Source of the DNA: Bidens hawaiensis
Lineage: Eukaryota; Streptophyta; Magnoliopsida; Asterales; Asteraceae
Direction: 5' to 3'
Assembly (NCBI GenBank): GCA_021521415.1
Contig: JAIQDT010006491.1
Coordinates: 62,001-126,000 of the forward strand
DNA length: 64,000 nucleotides
Part shown: positions 12,240-24,970 of the stretch, piece by piece
Layout of the letters: the number at the start of each line of letters is the position of its first letter
How positions within the stretch are numbered: position 1 is the first letter of the stretch
Notes under the pieces: generated by a model
What the model was told of the DNA's origin: nothing
The model's database searches: none
Seen by the model: the letters and a program-made list of their open reading frames with translations, nothing else
Program-made: the position numbers and the translations under genes

Positions 12240-13181
12240 GCTAACATTTATAAAGAAAATGGGATAAGTTTTGGATAAAAGGAAATGAATATAAAGGTGT
12301 ATAAAATAAAATGAGATTTCGATTTTTGATTTGTGAATCCTAGAGTTAGTATGGAGAAGATGTTAGTGTTAGATAAAATATAAAACTTTGTTTATAAATA
12401 ACAAAACCGTAAACAAAACTTAAATGTTTTTTTTTTTGAGATAGTTAAGGCTTGTAAATTTGAGATTTTGAGATTTATAGAGTCGGAAGAATCGCGCATG
12501 AAATCACTATGACTTGATATTCCAACACTAAATAAAAGGTTTTATAAAACACCACGTTGGAGTCCAAACATGTGCACGTAACCACCGCGACTTTTTCATG
12601 TTTTAGACTCAAATAACAATGATAACACAATAAATCGAGATACAACGTCATGCCAAAACACTAGTCCACGAAATCATCGTAGCCCTATTGTTTTAACACC
12701 GAAAAATTAGGATGGCGATCGGAACGCTCGCATTCGACTACTTAAAGAATTGACATTTATAACACGGTTTATGGCCTAGAAAACGAGCATTATAACTCAA
12801 CCATCCCAGGTAAGTAAATCACCTTCGATCCTTGGAATCTTTTTGTCAAATGGTCATTTTATAATGTCTCGTTTTCTATGATGGCTACAAAACCCGATAT
12901 AAACGCAACCTTTAAGGGATTTGAAACAACGGGATCCAAGTTAATCTTGTAATCCATAAAACACAATGAAAATCTACTTTTTGCGTTGTAAGGTAAGGAT
13001 ACCTTGGAAATACTATGAAAGTGTGTGTATGTGAACATTTAGGATATTGGTGAATTTTAAACAAGTTCATAAATAAACATGCGATATGAACAATAAAATA
13101 GAGTAAACACGTCTGAACACACGTACAGGACCCTAAGCATAACAATTCTAGGTCGTTACGTCTAACCACCTATCTTAATTG
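12240..13181 (-). other. Chromovirus leader between primer site and gag
   Basis: About 940 bases of non-coding leader with no convincing open frame. It starts at the primer binding site and ends at the gag ATG. Confidence 0.6.
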
Positions 13182-13198
13182 TCATGGCTCTGATACCA
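13182..13198 (-). promoter_or_regulatory. Primer binding site, initiator-Met tRNA type
   Basis: The minus strand reads TGGTATCAGAGCCATGA, the standard initiator-methionine tRNA complement, three bases inside the 5' LTR edge at 13202. Confidence 0.92.
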
Positions 13199-13201
13199 AT
13201 C

Positions 13202-15021
13202 TGTCACACCCCGACCAAAGGCGGCGGAACATGCCGGGGTGCAACGATTGCTCATAAGCGCATGACACTATTTAAAGCGACAATATTTAACAAACACATT
13301 TCATTTCACAACATTGAAAATGTCACATAACCAAATATTCATAAGTCAAATACAACAAAATATAACAAAATATAGCAAATCATATATTGTTCATTTTTGC
13401 TAATATCCTAACGGTATTTGTGACGTTTTCTTCACCGAACTCCAAAATCAACCTAGATGCAAACCTGTAACATTTCATATGATAAAGTTTATCAACACAA
13501 AGGTTGGTGAGCAATTCATAAGTTTGAACAATAGATATATAGTATGAAAAGCCACAAAACTAGTATACAAAACTATAAATAATAGCTATAAACTTGGATA
13601 AATAGTTATCACTAACAAGTTAGCGACACCCAACTATAAGGGGTTGCCAAATAGTTTAGGATTTTATAGTTATCGTTAATTGCATTACGTTAACGACACC
13701 TTGCCATGAGGGGTTACCAAACGGTCTAGGATTTATAGTTTCACCATCCAAAAGCGATAAACACATAGGCAAATAAGCATAGAACACCAAATCGAGCAAT
13801 TATTCAAGTAAAATATACAACAACGTGTGTGGTTTAAGACTCAAGTATAAAGCATTTGATTTGAATAAGTATGAAATGTCACCCCAAAACAAAAGATAGA
13901 AAACAGGGTATGAAGTTACTCACATTCAAGTATAAAACTTGATCGGTAAAAGATGAATAACCGGATGGATGAAATTTAACGAGCAAGGCCTAAATGACAA
14001 TAAAATCTTGGATTTAGAATGGTTGTCTTGAAGATCTTTAAATAAAATAATTGTTGCAAAAAGTAAACAATTAAAGTTCAAGGTTTAAAATGTAACTATT
14101 TAAGAATTTATAATAACAATCCTTTAAAAATGTAAGTTTGCTCGAAACCGGGTTAAAGTATCTAACCTTAATATTTACTTAACCAATGTTAAGTAATAAG
14201 GTGGGAAAAATGCTAAAATGCAAGTTCATTTGGGACAAAAATACTAAAACGGGTTTTTAACGAGTGTTCGGGTTGTCGATTCGGGTCTTGACAAATGGTC
14301 AAACCCAAAGTCAACTTTCCAACATATTAATTGTTATGAGATAACTCATTAAAATATACTAACACTTAACCAAGTATGTAGATCTATTGTTTAGACCTAA
14401 CAACGCACATTAAGCGAGTGTTCGGTTTTGTCGGTCCAAACTATGTGATGAGATCAAGTTGGATCCAACAATTCCAAGTACTTAAGAAAATAATTAAAAT
14501 CAGTTTGTAAACTATTTTTAAAGAAATATACAAGTCTTGATAGCTAAAAACATACTTGTGTGTCTTAAGCGAGTAAAAGTCGGTATAGTTTGGTTTGGTT
14601 CGGTCTCCATCTCACAAATAGTTCATAGATGGTTTCTACATACCCAAATATCATAGAACTTGTATATTGGTTTATAAATGAAGAAAACTTAAATTTTACA
14701 ACTAAAAAGTTAACTACAAGTCTTTTAAGCAAAAGTTTCGGTTTAGTTCGGTTTCCATCTCCCAACGAGTTCATAGATGGATTCCATATGCTTAATATCA
14801 AAGAACTTGTAAAAATGATTTTTGAAAATCAAATCTAGCAATAAACATGTTTAAACAACTATTTTAACAAAACTAGTAAACAAAAGTTCGGTTTCCGGTT
14901 TGGACTAGTTTCGGTTAAACCGAGGTTAGTCTTATACAAACCCACACCATGGAACTTGTAAATAAGATGAACAAAATAAAATGGTTAGAAGTTAGTCATA
15001 AGTGATATGTATAATAAGTTA

Positions 15022-15084
<63 letters not shown>

Positions 15085-15654
15085 AGAACACGAAGTCCTC
15101 CATGAAGCCTTGCCTTATGACATTCGAAACTTAACCAACCGGAGTCGGTGAAGTAACAAATAAAGGATGTATTATATATATGTTGTACCACCATATTCAA
15201 GTGTTAGTAATATTAGATGAACAAGTTAAAATGAAAGACTATAGTTAGTTGACCTTAAGAAATCAAAATAACAAAATGTTGAAGATGAATACTTGGATTT
15301 GAGAGAGATTTTGGAGAAGATGAACAACCAAAATGGTGTATGGAGCCTTTCTTTTATAATGGTAAGAGTATGGTTCATAAAAATAGGGTAAATATGCATG
15401 TGATGGTTGAAATGGTCAAACAAGTTTTTGGTAAATGGCAATAATAGTCCCTAAAGTTTGGTTTAAGTCATTTTAAGGAGTTTTAAGGACCAAAAAGAAT
15501 GTTTTCAAGACCCAACAAGTGTAAAACAATATTGTAACATAAAATCCATCATTTTGATTATATCATAAGCTTTGTTTTACAAAATGGGTCGGTTTACATG
15601 ATAAACGAATACAAAAATGAATACAAACGAGACCCAAAATTGACGAATGTCACA
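13202..15654 (-). repeat. Chromovirus 5' LTR
   Basis: This 2453 bp LTR matches 5046-7470. The main length difference is a longer TA microsatellite at about 15033-15082. It is followed by the target duplication GTTAT at 15655-15659. Confidence 0.92.
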
Positions 15655-15659
15655 GTTAT
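15655..15659. repeat. Target-site duplication GTTAT, right copy
   Basis: Same five bases as 5041-5045, directly after the LTR terminus TGTCACA. Confidence 0.9.
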
Positions 15660-16859
15660 ATTACACATTCCATTAACATATGACTTCTTTAACTAATTTG
15701 ATATCCTAAGCAAAGCCATTTTCGGATTACCAAGGTTTAAAGAAATACATCATAACTTATATCTCATCATTTCTAAGTACAATATAAGGATCCATGTTTC
15801 GATAATGTATCAAAGTATTTCTATTTTTCAAGAACATGAATCGATCATGAACGATTGCCAATGGGATTGACAACCACCAACTTTGAATTAGTGATTTAAG
15901 ATGGTGAAACATTTCTCATCAAAAGATAATTGTAATATAACCATGTACTTTACTAGACTAACCCACATGTTTTATATAATCATCAAACAAAGCTTCTTCA
16001 TAGATTTTAGATGGTAAAAGGAGTTTAGCTCATAATAAGCATGATGATAAACATTAAGATGAATGATGATAACAAATACATGATTAAACTTGAAACAATC
16101 TAACCAAATGTAGATGAATCTTCCTCCTTAATGGTGATGATGATGGATGATGATGATGGTTGATGGTGATGACCTCCAAGCCTTCAAACTCTTCACTAAG
16201 TCTTCTATGTGAGTGTTAGTGTGTGTTTTTATAAGTGAAAACCGAATAGAACTTTTTTCAAGAAACACCAAATGAGTGCAACATGAGCCACTATTTATAG
16301 GCAATCTGGATAGTGAGGCACGGCCCCGTGCTTGATGAGCACGCCCCCGTGTATTTTTATGACATGTGCCAGATTTATTTTGTCGTTTCTGGAAGGTAGG
16401 CACGGCCCCGTGCTTCCTGAGGCAAGCCCCCGTGCTTTTTAGTGACATGTGCTAATTCTTTTGTCGTTTCTGAGAGGTAAGCACGGCCCCGTGCTTCCCG
16501 AGGCACGCCCCCGTGCTTTTTAGTGACATGTGCTAATTGTTTTTGTCGTTTTTGAAAGGTAAGCACGGCCCCGTGCTTCCAAAAGCACGACCCCGTGTCC
16601 AGCTGTTCACTATTTTGTCTTTTCTTGTAGATTTTTTGTCTTTTCTGAAAATTGACCAGAAGCACGGCCCCGTGCTTCCAAAAGCACAGCCCCGTGTTTC
16701 CAAAAGCACAGCCCCATGTTTCCTGAAAGCACAGCCCCATATTTCCTGAAGCACAGCCCCATGTTTCCTGAAGCACAGCCCCATGTTTTGCTGTTTTCTT
16801 TGGCTTTTCATTCGTTTCTTCGTTTGAGGCTTGGATTCACCTGAAAATACATTTTAACA
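15660..16859 (-). repeat. Athila 5' LTR, outer (U3-side) part
   Basis: Continues the Athila LTR interrupted at 5045, giving a total LTR of about 1.9 kb once the chromovirus is removed. It includes a cluster of GC-rich palindromes at 16318-16790. The outer edge is set at 16859, where the minus strand would start TGTTAAAA; this edge is uncertain because no second LTR is available to compare. Confidence 0.55.
16318..16790. repeat. Array of GC-rich palindromes in the Athila LTR
   Basis: The hairpin-forming motif GCACGGCCCCGTGC and close variants (such as GCACAGCCCCATG) recur at irregular steps. On the left the copies sit inside repeats of about 60 to 100 bases; on the right they are packed at about 20 bases. 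Several open frames on the minus strand here are simple translations of the repeat and are not genes. Confidence 0.85.
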
Positions 16860-17517
16860 TGATAAGTAGTTATTTTAACTATATTATACGATAGAAGTTG
16901 TAGTTTTTAGAGATTATTTGATGCTAAAAAGATGTATATTTTTAAATACATCACGTCTCAAAACATATATAATAATAATATTGAAAAATTTCTATTTCTC
17001 AAAATATGCGCTCGTTCTTGTTTATCCCTCGCAAATCAGAATCTCTCTCTCTCTCTCTCTCTCTCTCGATCGTACAACGGCAATGGGTTTCATGTTGAAT
17101 AATATTGTTTTCTCTGTTTCTTGTTTTCTTCTCGGTGGATTACACAACTTCAAGTTTTAGTCTTTCTTCTTCTTCTACAATTCTGCTGCAAGCCTTTCTA
17201 GTTTCTTTATTGTTCGTTCTTAATTAGCCAAGATTAGGGTTTACGTACTCAATATAGAGTTTTCTTTGAAGATTAGGGTTTACTGATATATTTTTTTTAA
17301 TCTTCTTTAGTTACATTCAATATTGTTATTATTATTAACATAAATAGATACTCTTTGTTTGTTTTCTTAGCATTTCTTGTTCATTTTATTATTATTATGA
17401 ATATTTTATAGATTATGTATGGTTTTTAGAAAAGAAAGATTACTTATACCTACCTGATACGTTTTCTTTACTTTTAAAGAATTTGTTGTTGATTTTTATT
17501 ATTATTGCTACTACTAC

Positions 17518-17556
<39 letters not shown>

Positions 17557-18442
17557 GGGTTTAAGGTATATTTTATATGGTTTTTATGAAAGAAAGATTA
17601 CATGCCTACATGATACATTTTTAGCTGTTATAGTTGCCGGAAAACTAAAAAGTTGCCGAAAATCTTCATTTTTAGTTGTTACGTTTTTGCTGATAAATAA
17701 CGGACTTCCCGACCTTAGATCGAAGATCTGATCGGTGGGAATCTCCGTTTATATGCCATAAGCACTCGGTTAAATTTGAGACCGACCGACGGTTATATCT
17801 CCAGGAATCATCGGATCTTTGTGGGTTGTTCTCTCAAAAACGGGAATTTGGGTTTGAATGAGGTTGGAGGCCAAGATGGTTATAATGAGATGGTGACTAT
17901 ATTTATAAATAGAGGTAGGGTTTCATGTTTAACTTTTCATATAATGACACTTATCCCCCCTCATATTTTAGATAATTACATTTATCTTCTATAATTTAAT
18001 TAAACAAAATACTGACAAAACTTGGAATATTACAACCGGTGCTTTATATAATTGAAAGACAACCTTTGAGACCCCACTTTTGTAGCATGTAAGACTGTAA
18101 CAAAAAGGAACATATTAACTCGGAAATACAACTGCGAAATGTTAACTTTTCACGATCTTGCATCCCGTATTAAATCAAATATGCTTATGTGCTTTTTTTT
18201 AATCAAATATGTAGTTTTTTTTTTGTTTACTTAAATCTATTTATGTTCGTTTATATTCGGTTGGAATATAAGCAAGCAAGTATAAATGAACGATTAAAGT
18301 TAAAACCTTTTTAAAAGTACATACGTGTTCGTTACGAACATGAAAAAATAGCATTTGTTTTTAAAAAGAAAAATATGACCAACATCATTAAAATATATAC
18401 AATATGAAAATTAAATAATCATTATAGTACTAATTAAATGAA

Positions 18443-18481
<39 letters not shown>

Positions 18482-20080
18482 GCTTGCCCATGAACTTTCA
18501 TTTTGTAAGACGAGTATTCTTAAGTTTTCTTAATACACGATGTGGGACTGTAATTTCTTTTAATAAAAGTTGTGCAACCCCCCGATGCTATTATCTTTGA
18601 ACCATTTCAAAGATTGCAATCCTCTATTTATATGCAGTAATTAATATAAACAAAAAAAAAATTCAAAAAAAAGACCAAAGCATAAAAAAGACACTTATTA
18701 AAGAAAAGATTATTTTATAACAATATCTACATAGAAGATTACTATATCCAATATAACAAAAATACTCTAAAGGAAGCTGCATTTCACTTGTTTGGCATGC
18801 TGTAATAATTTTGATCACAATGCTCTAACGATGCTTTTCATTAGGTATTCACTTATTCTTGTGCCTCTGTTATGCCTTTAAAGTTCAGTAGCACTTATCT
18901 TCTGAGATGGGTACTACAGAAGATGCAATCTTTTCATAGATCAGCAATAGTTGACAAAATACCCAAAAGTCAAAAATCAATAAACCCCAATCACATATAG
19001 TATGTATTTCTGACGTGGAATTTGACCCCTTTCAAGATAACCAACACGGTAAAAAACACGAAAACATTTATAGCAGTAGCGTTCTGAGGTAAACGAAGGT
19101 CAATGGCCATCTTTCTTCTCTAATCCGAACAACTGTACCTTTTGAGCAACTCGTATAGAATTTATTTTCTCTATAATCTCGAGCCTAAAAGTGTAGAAAA
19201 TTCACAATCATAAAGCTTAGAATATAATAATTATTTATTATAATTTTTTTTGTATATTTAATCAATTGCTCAACATTGCAAGTGCATTTCATTATGACAT
19301 TTTTCTTCATGCAACATAAAGGGAGTGTACCAGAAGACCCGTGGCATCTCTGCAAATAAGAAAACGTGTTTGCTTTCTTCTTCTCTTCAAGAATGTCACG
19401 ATCGCCCAACAAAAGTTCATCATCACTGTCATGTATAGCTTGACAAACATCTATTGAATTTTATATTGGACTGTAATCCTCGCGGTTTTCCAGCAACATC
19501 TGTAATGTTGGGTGTCGAACAACGATTTTGTTTTTCTTCAGATAATAACAGTTTGTTGTTTCATTGACGAACTGACCTACAGAAAAGATTAAAACATGCA
19601 TAAAACCTTCATAATATCCTAATAACAAACAACTACAAAAATAGTCATTCAAGTGTCACAAAAAAGAATGCCAATACAATTATACAAATCCGTATGTATT
19701 TCAAATATAAAGCGAGTATTACACTATCCTTCAAAGTTATTTGACCAAAAATAAAAACATAACTTATGGCAATTAGACAGAGTTTTTACTCTGTAAGATC
19801 TTGAATCAGGATGTGTAATGCATGGATATATTTTAAATTTAGAAAAAAAAGTAATAAAATACAGTTATAGTAAATCGCACTAAAATTGCTCACCTCAATG
19901 TTCTCCCAAACACGAATTTTGGCTGTCACGATTCCGTGTTAACCGAAAGGGAATTGATGTAATTATACTGTAAAGGATCCTTCAAAACAGCTACTCCAAG
20001 CCTAAGCCATTAATGATTCTTCAAAATCCGTCTTCCTCTGAAAGGTTAACCTGGTCTTGGTGTTGCAATATATAAATCAA
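16860..20080. other. AT-rich stretch, no supported gene
   Basis: Contains microsatellites: CT at about 17041-17066, TTA at about 17508-17555 and ATT at about 18446-18480. The CT run followed by ATG at 17083 looks like a plant 5' leader, but the frame ends after about 25 codons. A few exon-like pieces lie at 19080-19600 (see separate entry). Nothing else is recognised. Confidence 0.5.
19085..19580 (-). pseudogene. Possible exon remnants of an unrecognised gene
   Basis: Three short open pieces on the minus strand follow AG acceptors. 19461-19580 begins GQFVNETTNCYYLKK and ends DYSPI plus a stop. About 19330-19450 reads CQAIHDSDDELLLGDRD, then EEKKKANTFSYLQ. About 19085-19190 reads LEIIEKINSIRVAQK and ends KKDGH plus a stop. 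Their composition looks protein-like rather than random, but I do not recognise the family and the pieces do not join into one frame with confidence. They could be a decayed host gene or fragments captured by a Helitron whose end lies at 20081. Confidence 0.25.
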
Positions 20081-21131
20081 CTAGGGTATAGCCCGTGTTA
20101 CACACGGGTGGAAAAACATGTCAACAAACATAATAAATTTAAACAACAAATTCACGCAACACAAAACTTCTTCAAACTTTAGGACCAAAACGTTAACCAT
20201 TTACATTGTCTAGATATTAAAAGTTAAAAGTTACAATAAGTTATTGTACATCGAACAACCAAAAAACATCAACAAAAGAAATAAACATGTTCTTTAATAT
20301 TAAACCACCGTCAACTTCTTCACACATTCTATAAAAAGAAACTCATTTTACTTCACCACCTGAAAATATAATAAAACAATAGCATCCAAATTAAATATAC
20401 CATTATAACATATTTAATAATGAGTAACATTTGAACATTAATAAAGTTGTTATTATTAAATTGTTGTTTTTATTAAAACAAAATAACATATAACAACAAA
20501 CAAAGTAAAATGACAACACAAAACATCTTTTAACTTAAACCATTAAACCAAAAATATATATCGATAAAAACCTTTTTTTGGCCGTCATTTTATAACTAAC
20601 AAATTTGATACTATTTCAAAACAACTCGTTTTGAAATATTTTCAAAATAGTTACAAAATATAAAAAAAATTGGAATTAGTCAAGTTCAAAAAATTATGAA
20701 ATTGTTTTTGATTTTTGACCAATCTTGCAACGAACTTTTAAATCACTGACATTAATATTTTGTTAAATTTGCAAAACTTAAAAACGTTTTACACTAAATG
20801 AATTCTCAAATAACTTTGGAAAGATTAAAAAATTTTATGTTGACTTTGAAAATAATTAAAGCTGAAAAAATATAAATAATTAATTTAGAAATAATTACAA
20901 AAATGAAAATCAAATTGGTTAATTTGAAAACTTCAAAAAATTATGAAAAGATTTTGAAATGAGTTTAAAATTATGGAGAGTATTAAAACCTTTAAAACTT
21001 TGTTGAAAGATTGGTCAATTTCCGAATTTAAAAGGAGTTTAAATATGCTAATTAAATTTTGTAGTTTTAAGTTTAAATTTGGTCTTCCGTGTAAATATAT
21101 AAATAATTTGAAATATCTTGATTCATGAAAA
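20081..21131 (-). mobile_element. Helitron-like 3' end on the minus strand, internal AT-rich DNA
   Basis: On the minus strand the left edge reads as a hairpin (ACCCGTGTGTAACACGGG), a short spacer, then CTAG followed by T, which is the usual 3' end of a plant Helitron. The matching 5' TC end was not located, so the right limit given is only the start of the next such element at 21132. No Rep/helicase coding is present, so it would be non-autonomous. Confidence 0.5.
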
Positions 21132-22171
21132 CTAGTACTTTACCCGTCCGGTGGACGGGAACATTAACACGAGAATGTGAGGACTACGTTAATACGGTAA
21201 CATGAATGAGTAGATATAGCTCTGGATGAGATACTTCAACTCCATCAACACGCGAACACACAAATCATGAGCAATAAGTTTGACCATAAAAAGTCAAAGT
21301 GCAGTTTTGGGTTATTCCTTTTAGTAAGGTCATCACCATTCACCACCCATCGTCTTCGACATCACATCTTCGTTGTCGGGTTCCATTTGAAAGCCCTAGG
21401 TGGCGGTGGGTGTGATGACAGCGAGGGTTAGGTGGTGAGACTATCAAGGAGATGGGGCAGGCGGTTGACCTACTATGGTCGTTTCCTTTACGATAATTTG
21501 CTCCAGTGAGTAGTCCGGGTTTACAAATTGTGTATTAATTTTTCTGTTATGCTTATGTATGGTTGGATTCTTTTGTTTTCTTGGTTTATCGTGTGCTAAA
21601 TGGAGCTTTTGTTTGTAACTTGAAATCTCTTGAGTTTCTCTGATTACGGGCTGAAATGATGATATTATTCTCATTGTAGTGGCATTTTTTGGGCGTATGT
21701 GGCTTTAATAGTGTTCAAAGATTCGTTGTTGAAGATATAGGTAGAGGTGGTGGTCCAGCGGTTTTGCCGGTGGTGAGCCTCTTGACTTTATCTAATTACG
21801 GGCTGAAATGACTTGAGATTATTTTCATTTTTGTGGTGATTGTTGGGTGTTTATGGCTTGAATGGTGTTCAAGGTTGTGATCAAATCCATTTGCTTTTAG
21901 TCTTTTATGTGGTGTTTATGTGTGCTGCCGAAGTATTGCCATTTTTGCCTTTTTGAATAGAGCTACTAGCTATGCACACGTTTACTTGATGGTCCATAGC
22001 TTGAAAACGTTAGTAATTATATAAAGGCTATGATGATGAACTTGGCTGCATTCCGAAGCTGTTTCGATTCATTTTTACTTTGTGCTATGGTGATCATTTG
22101 ACACTGATCTGTTATGTTTTGAGGTTTATTGGTGTTCATTGGTTTTTCTTTTCAACATCCATTTGTGGAAG
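21132..22171 (-). mobile_element. Second Helitron-like 3' end and possible captured sequence
   Basis: The minus strand again ends in a hairpin (CCCGTCCACCGGACGGG), seven bases, then CTAG and T. The DNA to the right up to 22171 is less AT-rich. It has an imperfect internal duplication at about 21645-21730 and 21800-21880, both with GGGCTGAAATGA and a GTGTTCAAG-like end. The 5' end was not found. No gene is recognised in the possible cargo. Confidence 0.45.
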
Positions 22172-22176
22172 TACAA

Positions 22177-24366
22177 TGTCACACCCCGACCAAAGGCGGC
22201 GGAACATGCCGGGGTGCAACGTGATTGGACAAATACACAAGACACTATTAAAGTGACAATATTTAATCAACTCATTAATTTCATTCAATCACCAAAGTAC
22301 CACATATCGTTCATACAAATAACATCAAAACATAAGAAATAGATATTGTTCATTCTTCTAATAACCTAGCGGTATCAAAATAGAATGACGTCTTCAAACT
22401 CCAACTCAAGTAATAATCAAACCTGTAACATGCATAAAATTACATTTGTCAACACGTATGTTGGTGAGCAATTTCATAGTTTTGAGTATATATAATATGA
22501 GTGAAATCCAAAAACGTATATGAGACTATAAATAAAAGCATCAATCATGGTATATAAAACATATGTAAATGAGGATCCTTTCTAATCGGTAAGAATACCG
22601 ACATGCTTGGATAATGAGGCCCTATTCTACTAGCACAAGGCTAAATAGTTAGGGGAGCGTATGATCATACTTAATGAGGCTCAACAACTACATAAAAATA
22701 AACACTCGCGCACGTAAAGCATATGAGACATATAACACACAATAGAGCAAGTATTCTAGCATCATATACCCTAAAGTTTGTGGTTTGAGAAATGAGTATA
22801 ATATAAATCAATTTTGTTTGAATAAGTATGCATGTTACCCCCAAAAGATAAAAGTGAAAACGGGGGATGAAATATACTAACGTTAACTAAGTAACTTGAA
22901 AGATTGATTCGTGAATAATCGGAGATCGGGTTTAACGAGCAAGACCTAGATTAAACGGGTCTTAAGTTAGTAGGTAGTCTTAGAAGGGTTTAAAATAAAA
23001 TATGACAAGTAAAGTAAATAAATGAAGTTTATGGTTTAAAAATGTAAATACTTGGGAAATTAAAGACATGTTCTAAAAAGTAAGTTTACTCAAAACCGGG
23101 TCTTGGTATTTCATTCATAATTATTACTCAACCTATGTTAAGTAACTTATGTGGGTTATAATGCACTAATGCAAGACCCTTTGGGTATATGAACACCAAA
23201 ACAATGTTTTAATCGAGTGTTCGGATTTGTTAACTTGGGTCTAGATAATTAACTAAACTCAAAGTTAACTTTCCAAAATGTTTTGAGATAACTCAATAAA
23301 ATAGAAAGACTTAACCAAGTATATAGTTCTATTATGAAGAACCTTAACGTCCGTTAAGTGTGTATTTGGTATCACCGGTCCAAGCTTGTTATAAGATCAA
23401 GTTGGATACCGACACACCAAGTAAGTTGATAAAATACTTAAAATTAGTTTAAAATACATTCTTGAAGAAAAGATGAGTTTCGATGGCCAAAAACACACTT
23501 GTGTGTCTTAGGCAAGTGAACTCGGTTTAGTTCGGTTTTGGTTCGGTCCTTGACTCGGAATGATACCGAGGATGGTTGCCACATACCCAAATACCATAGA
23601 ACTATCAAAATGGTTTTAGAAGTTACAAGGTTCAAATCTTTCATAAACATGTTTATTTAACTATTTTAAACAAAACTAGTAAACAAAACTATTTAAAACA
23701 AAAGCTAGTAAACAAGAGTTCGGTCTTGGTTCGGTCTTGATTCGGGTCTAATCTCGGGATAAAACCGAGACTAGTGACTTCATAACCAATACCATGAAAC
23801 TCTTTAAACACGAATTAAAAGCTAAACTACTTACAATATGAACAAGACTAGGAAAGCATTAAAGGAAAATAGTATAAACAAGAACTACAAAGAGTTCTCA
23901 TGTAGTCTTGCCTTGTAGCATATCACCTCCCGAAGAAGATGAAAGCCGAAGGAAACAAGGGGTGCATATTATATATATGTTGTGCCACAAGATATGAATT
24001 AATAAGTAACAAACAAGAATTAAAGAAGGTTATTGCTTGATTATTAAGAACCTTTAGAGGTTAGAGATATGAACTTTATTTGGGAGAGAAAGAAGATGAA
24101 TGAGCAAAGAATAATGAAGAGGATGAGGTTGTTTATATAGGGAAGGAGTCAAACTTGTTTTCCTTGTTCTATATCAATACTTGCATGTGTTTTTTTAAAA
24201 AAAAAGGTTTAAATAATACAATCTAGTAACAAATCCAAAAGGTAAGAGATGATTATGAAACATAAAAATCCAACATTTTATATTAGTGAAAGATTTGATT
24301 TACAAATCGGGTCGGGTTTTGATACAAATACAAATACAAAAAAGATCGAAAATGACGAATGTTACA
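22177..24366 (-). mobile_element. Solo LTR of the Tekay-type family
   Basis: Begins TGTCACACCCCGACC and ends GACGAATGTTACA, like the LTRs at 5046 and 13202, and is about 2190 bp. It is flanked by TACAA on both sides (22172-22176 and 24367-24371). No internal coding region is present, so it is a solo LTR left by LTR-LTR recombination. Sequence divergence from the complete element is clearly greater than between that element's own LTRs. Strand is given by similarity to the complete element. Confidence 0.9.
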
Positions 24367-24371
24367 TACAA

Positions 24372-24965
24372 TGATTATGTTTCTTATTGCTGTGTTGAGC
24401 ATTGAAAGATGTTGGTACGGGTCAACTGGCTGCATATTGAATTTTAGAACTTTTATGCGCATGGTCATTAGACTTCAAAATCTGATGAAGAAGCTCTCAT
24501 GGTTGGGTATCTCTTCTATGTTATAGTGCAGGGGAATTTTAGTCAAAGTTAATGTTGTTGAAACGGTGTTGCTTTGTTGAGTATAGGCTATGATGATGGT
24601 CCGTTATTTGGCAAGGCAACTGTTGTTGCAGCCATGGCGGAGATCTGAGCACTCGAATCTTATGTCCAGGCTGTGATGACAGTCCGTTATTTAAAATGTC
24701 GGATACGAGTTTTTTTTTGTCACGTACCCAGCACAACGCCCGGGTGCTAATTGCATTTACTTTTTAGTTGCGTTTAGTTTTACAAGAACTGCTGAAGTAG
24801 GAACAATTGTTCTAACTAGTCAAAAATACCGGATTCAAAATACCGGCCTGCTATGCGAAATCCGGTTCAATCGGCCGGTTTGAACTGGTATTTAAACACT
24901 GGTTATGTATATGTTGAATCTTTGTTTTTAGTTTTGATTATTTTGTTCTGGTAATCAATATCATC
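24372..24965. other. Stretch between solo LTR and Tat element
   Basis: No gene seen. A GC-rich hairpin-like stretch near 24727-24750 is followed almost at once by CTAA and could be a degraded Helitron end, but spacing is poor. Confidence 0.35.
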
Positions 24966-24970
24966 ATTAT
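24966..24970. repeat. Target-site duplication ATTAT, left copy
   Basis: ATTAT precedes the LTR start TGAAGAAACG; the same bases follow the far LTR at 37653-37657. Confidence 0.88.

Larger units (their letters stand above)
5046..15654 (-). mobile_element. Complete Tekay-type chromovirus (Ty3/gypsy), 10.6 kb
   Basis: Two direct LTRs (5046-7470 and 13202-15654) begin TGTCACACCCC and end TGTCACA on the plus strand, and the element is flanked by GTTAT on both sides. Minus-strand order is 5' LTR (right), initiator-Met primer site, leader, gag, protease, RT, RNase H, integrase with a C-terminal chromodomain-like tail, polypurine tract and 3' LTR (left). LTR length, polyprotein wording and chromodomain fit the Tekay/Del group. 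By eye the first 300 bases of the two LTRs differ at about ten sites, and a TA microsatellite differs in length, so the insertion is not very recent. A one-base frameshift in RT and altered catalytic residues make this copy non-autonomous. Confidence 0.92.
1..16859 (-). mobile_element. Athila-lineage Ty3/gypsy element, 5' part, decayed and interrupted
   Basis: Reading right to left on the minus strand, the order is LTR, primer binding site, gag, protease and reverse transcriptase with RNase H. RNase H runs off the window at base 1, so integrase and the 3' LTR are not present. The gag and RT wording (for example the DGFSGYFQIPI and MPFGLCNAPATFQR blocks) is typical of Athila. The LTR is cut in two by a complete chromovirus at 5046-15654. 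Coding frames are broken at many points, so this copy cannot be autonomous. The outer LTR edge near 16859 is a guess from a TGTTA-like start on the minus strand; the second LTR is outside the window, so it cannot be checked here. Confidence 0.8.

Noticed and set aside
16318..16790. CRISPR-like spaced repeats
   Set aside because: Spacing is irregular, units are palindromic and lie inside a plant LTR; no cas genes are present.
16128..16811. Minus-strand frames with WGCAF-type repeats
   Set aside because: Translation of the GC-rich palindrome array, present in more than one frame.
17083..17160. Possible gene start after a CT-rich leader
   Set aside because: Only about 25 codons, no plausible splice continuation or domain.
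24727..24755. Another Helitron 3' end (GCCCGGGTG then CTAA)
   Set aside because: The hairpin is imperfect and the spacer before CTAA is only about one base, unlike the other ends.
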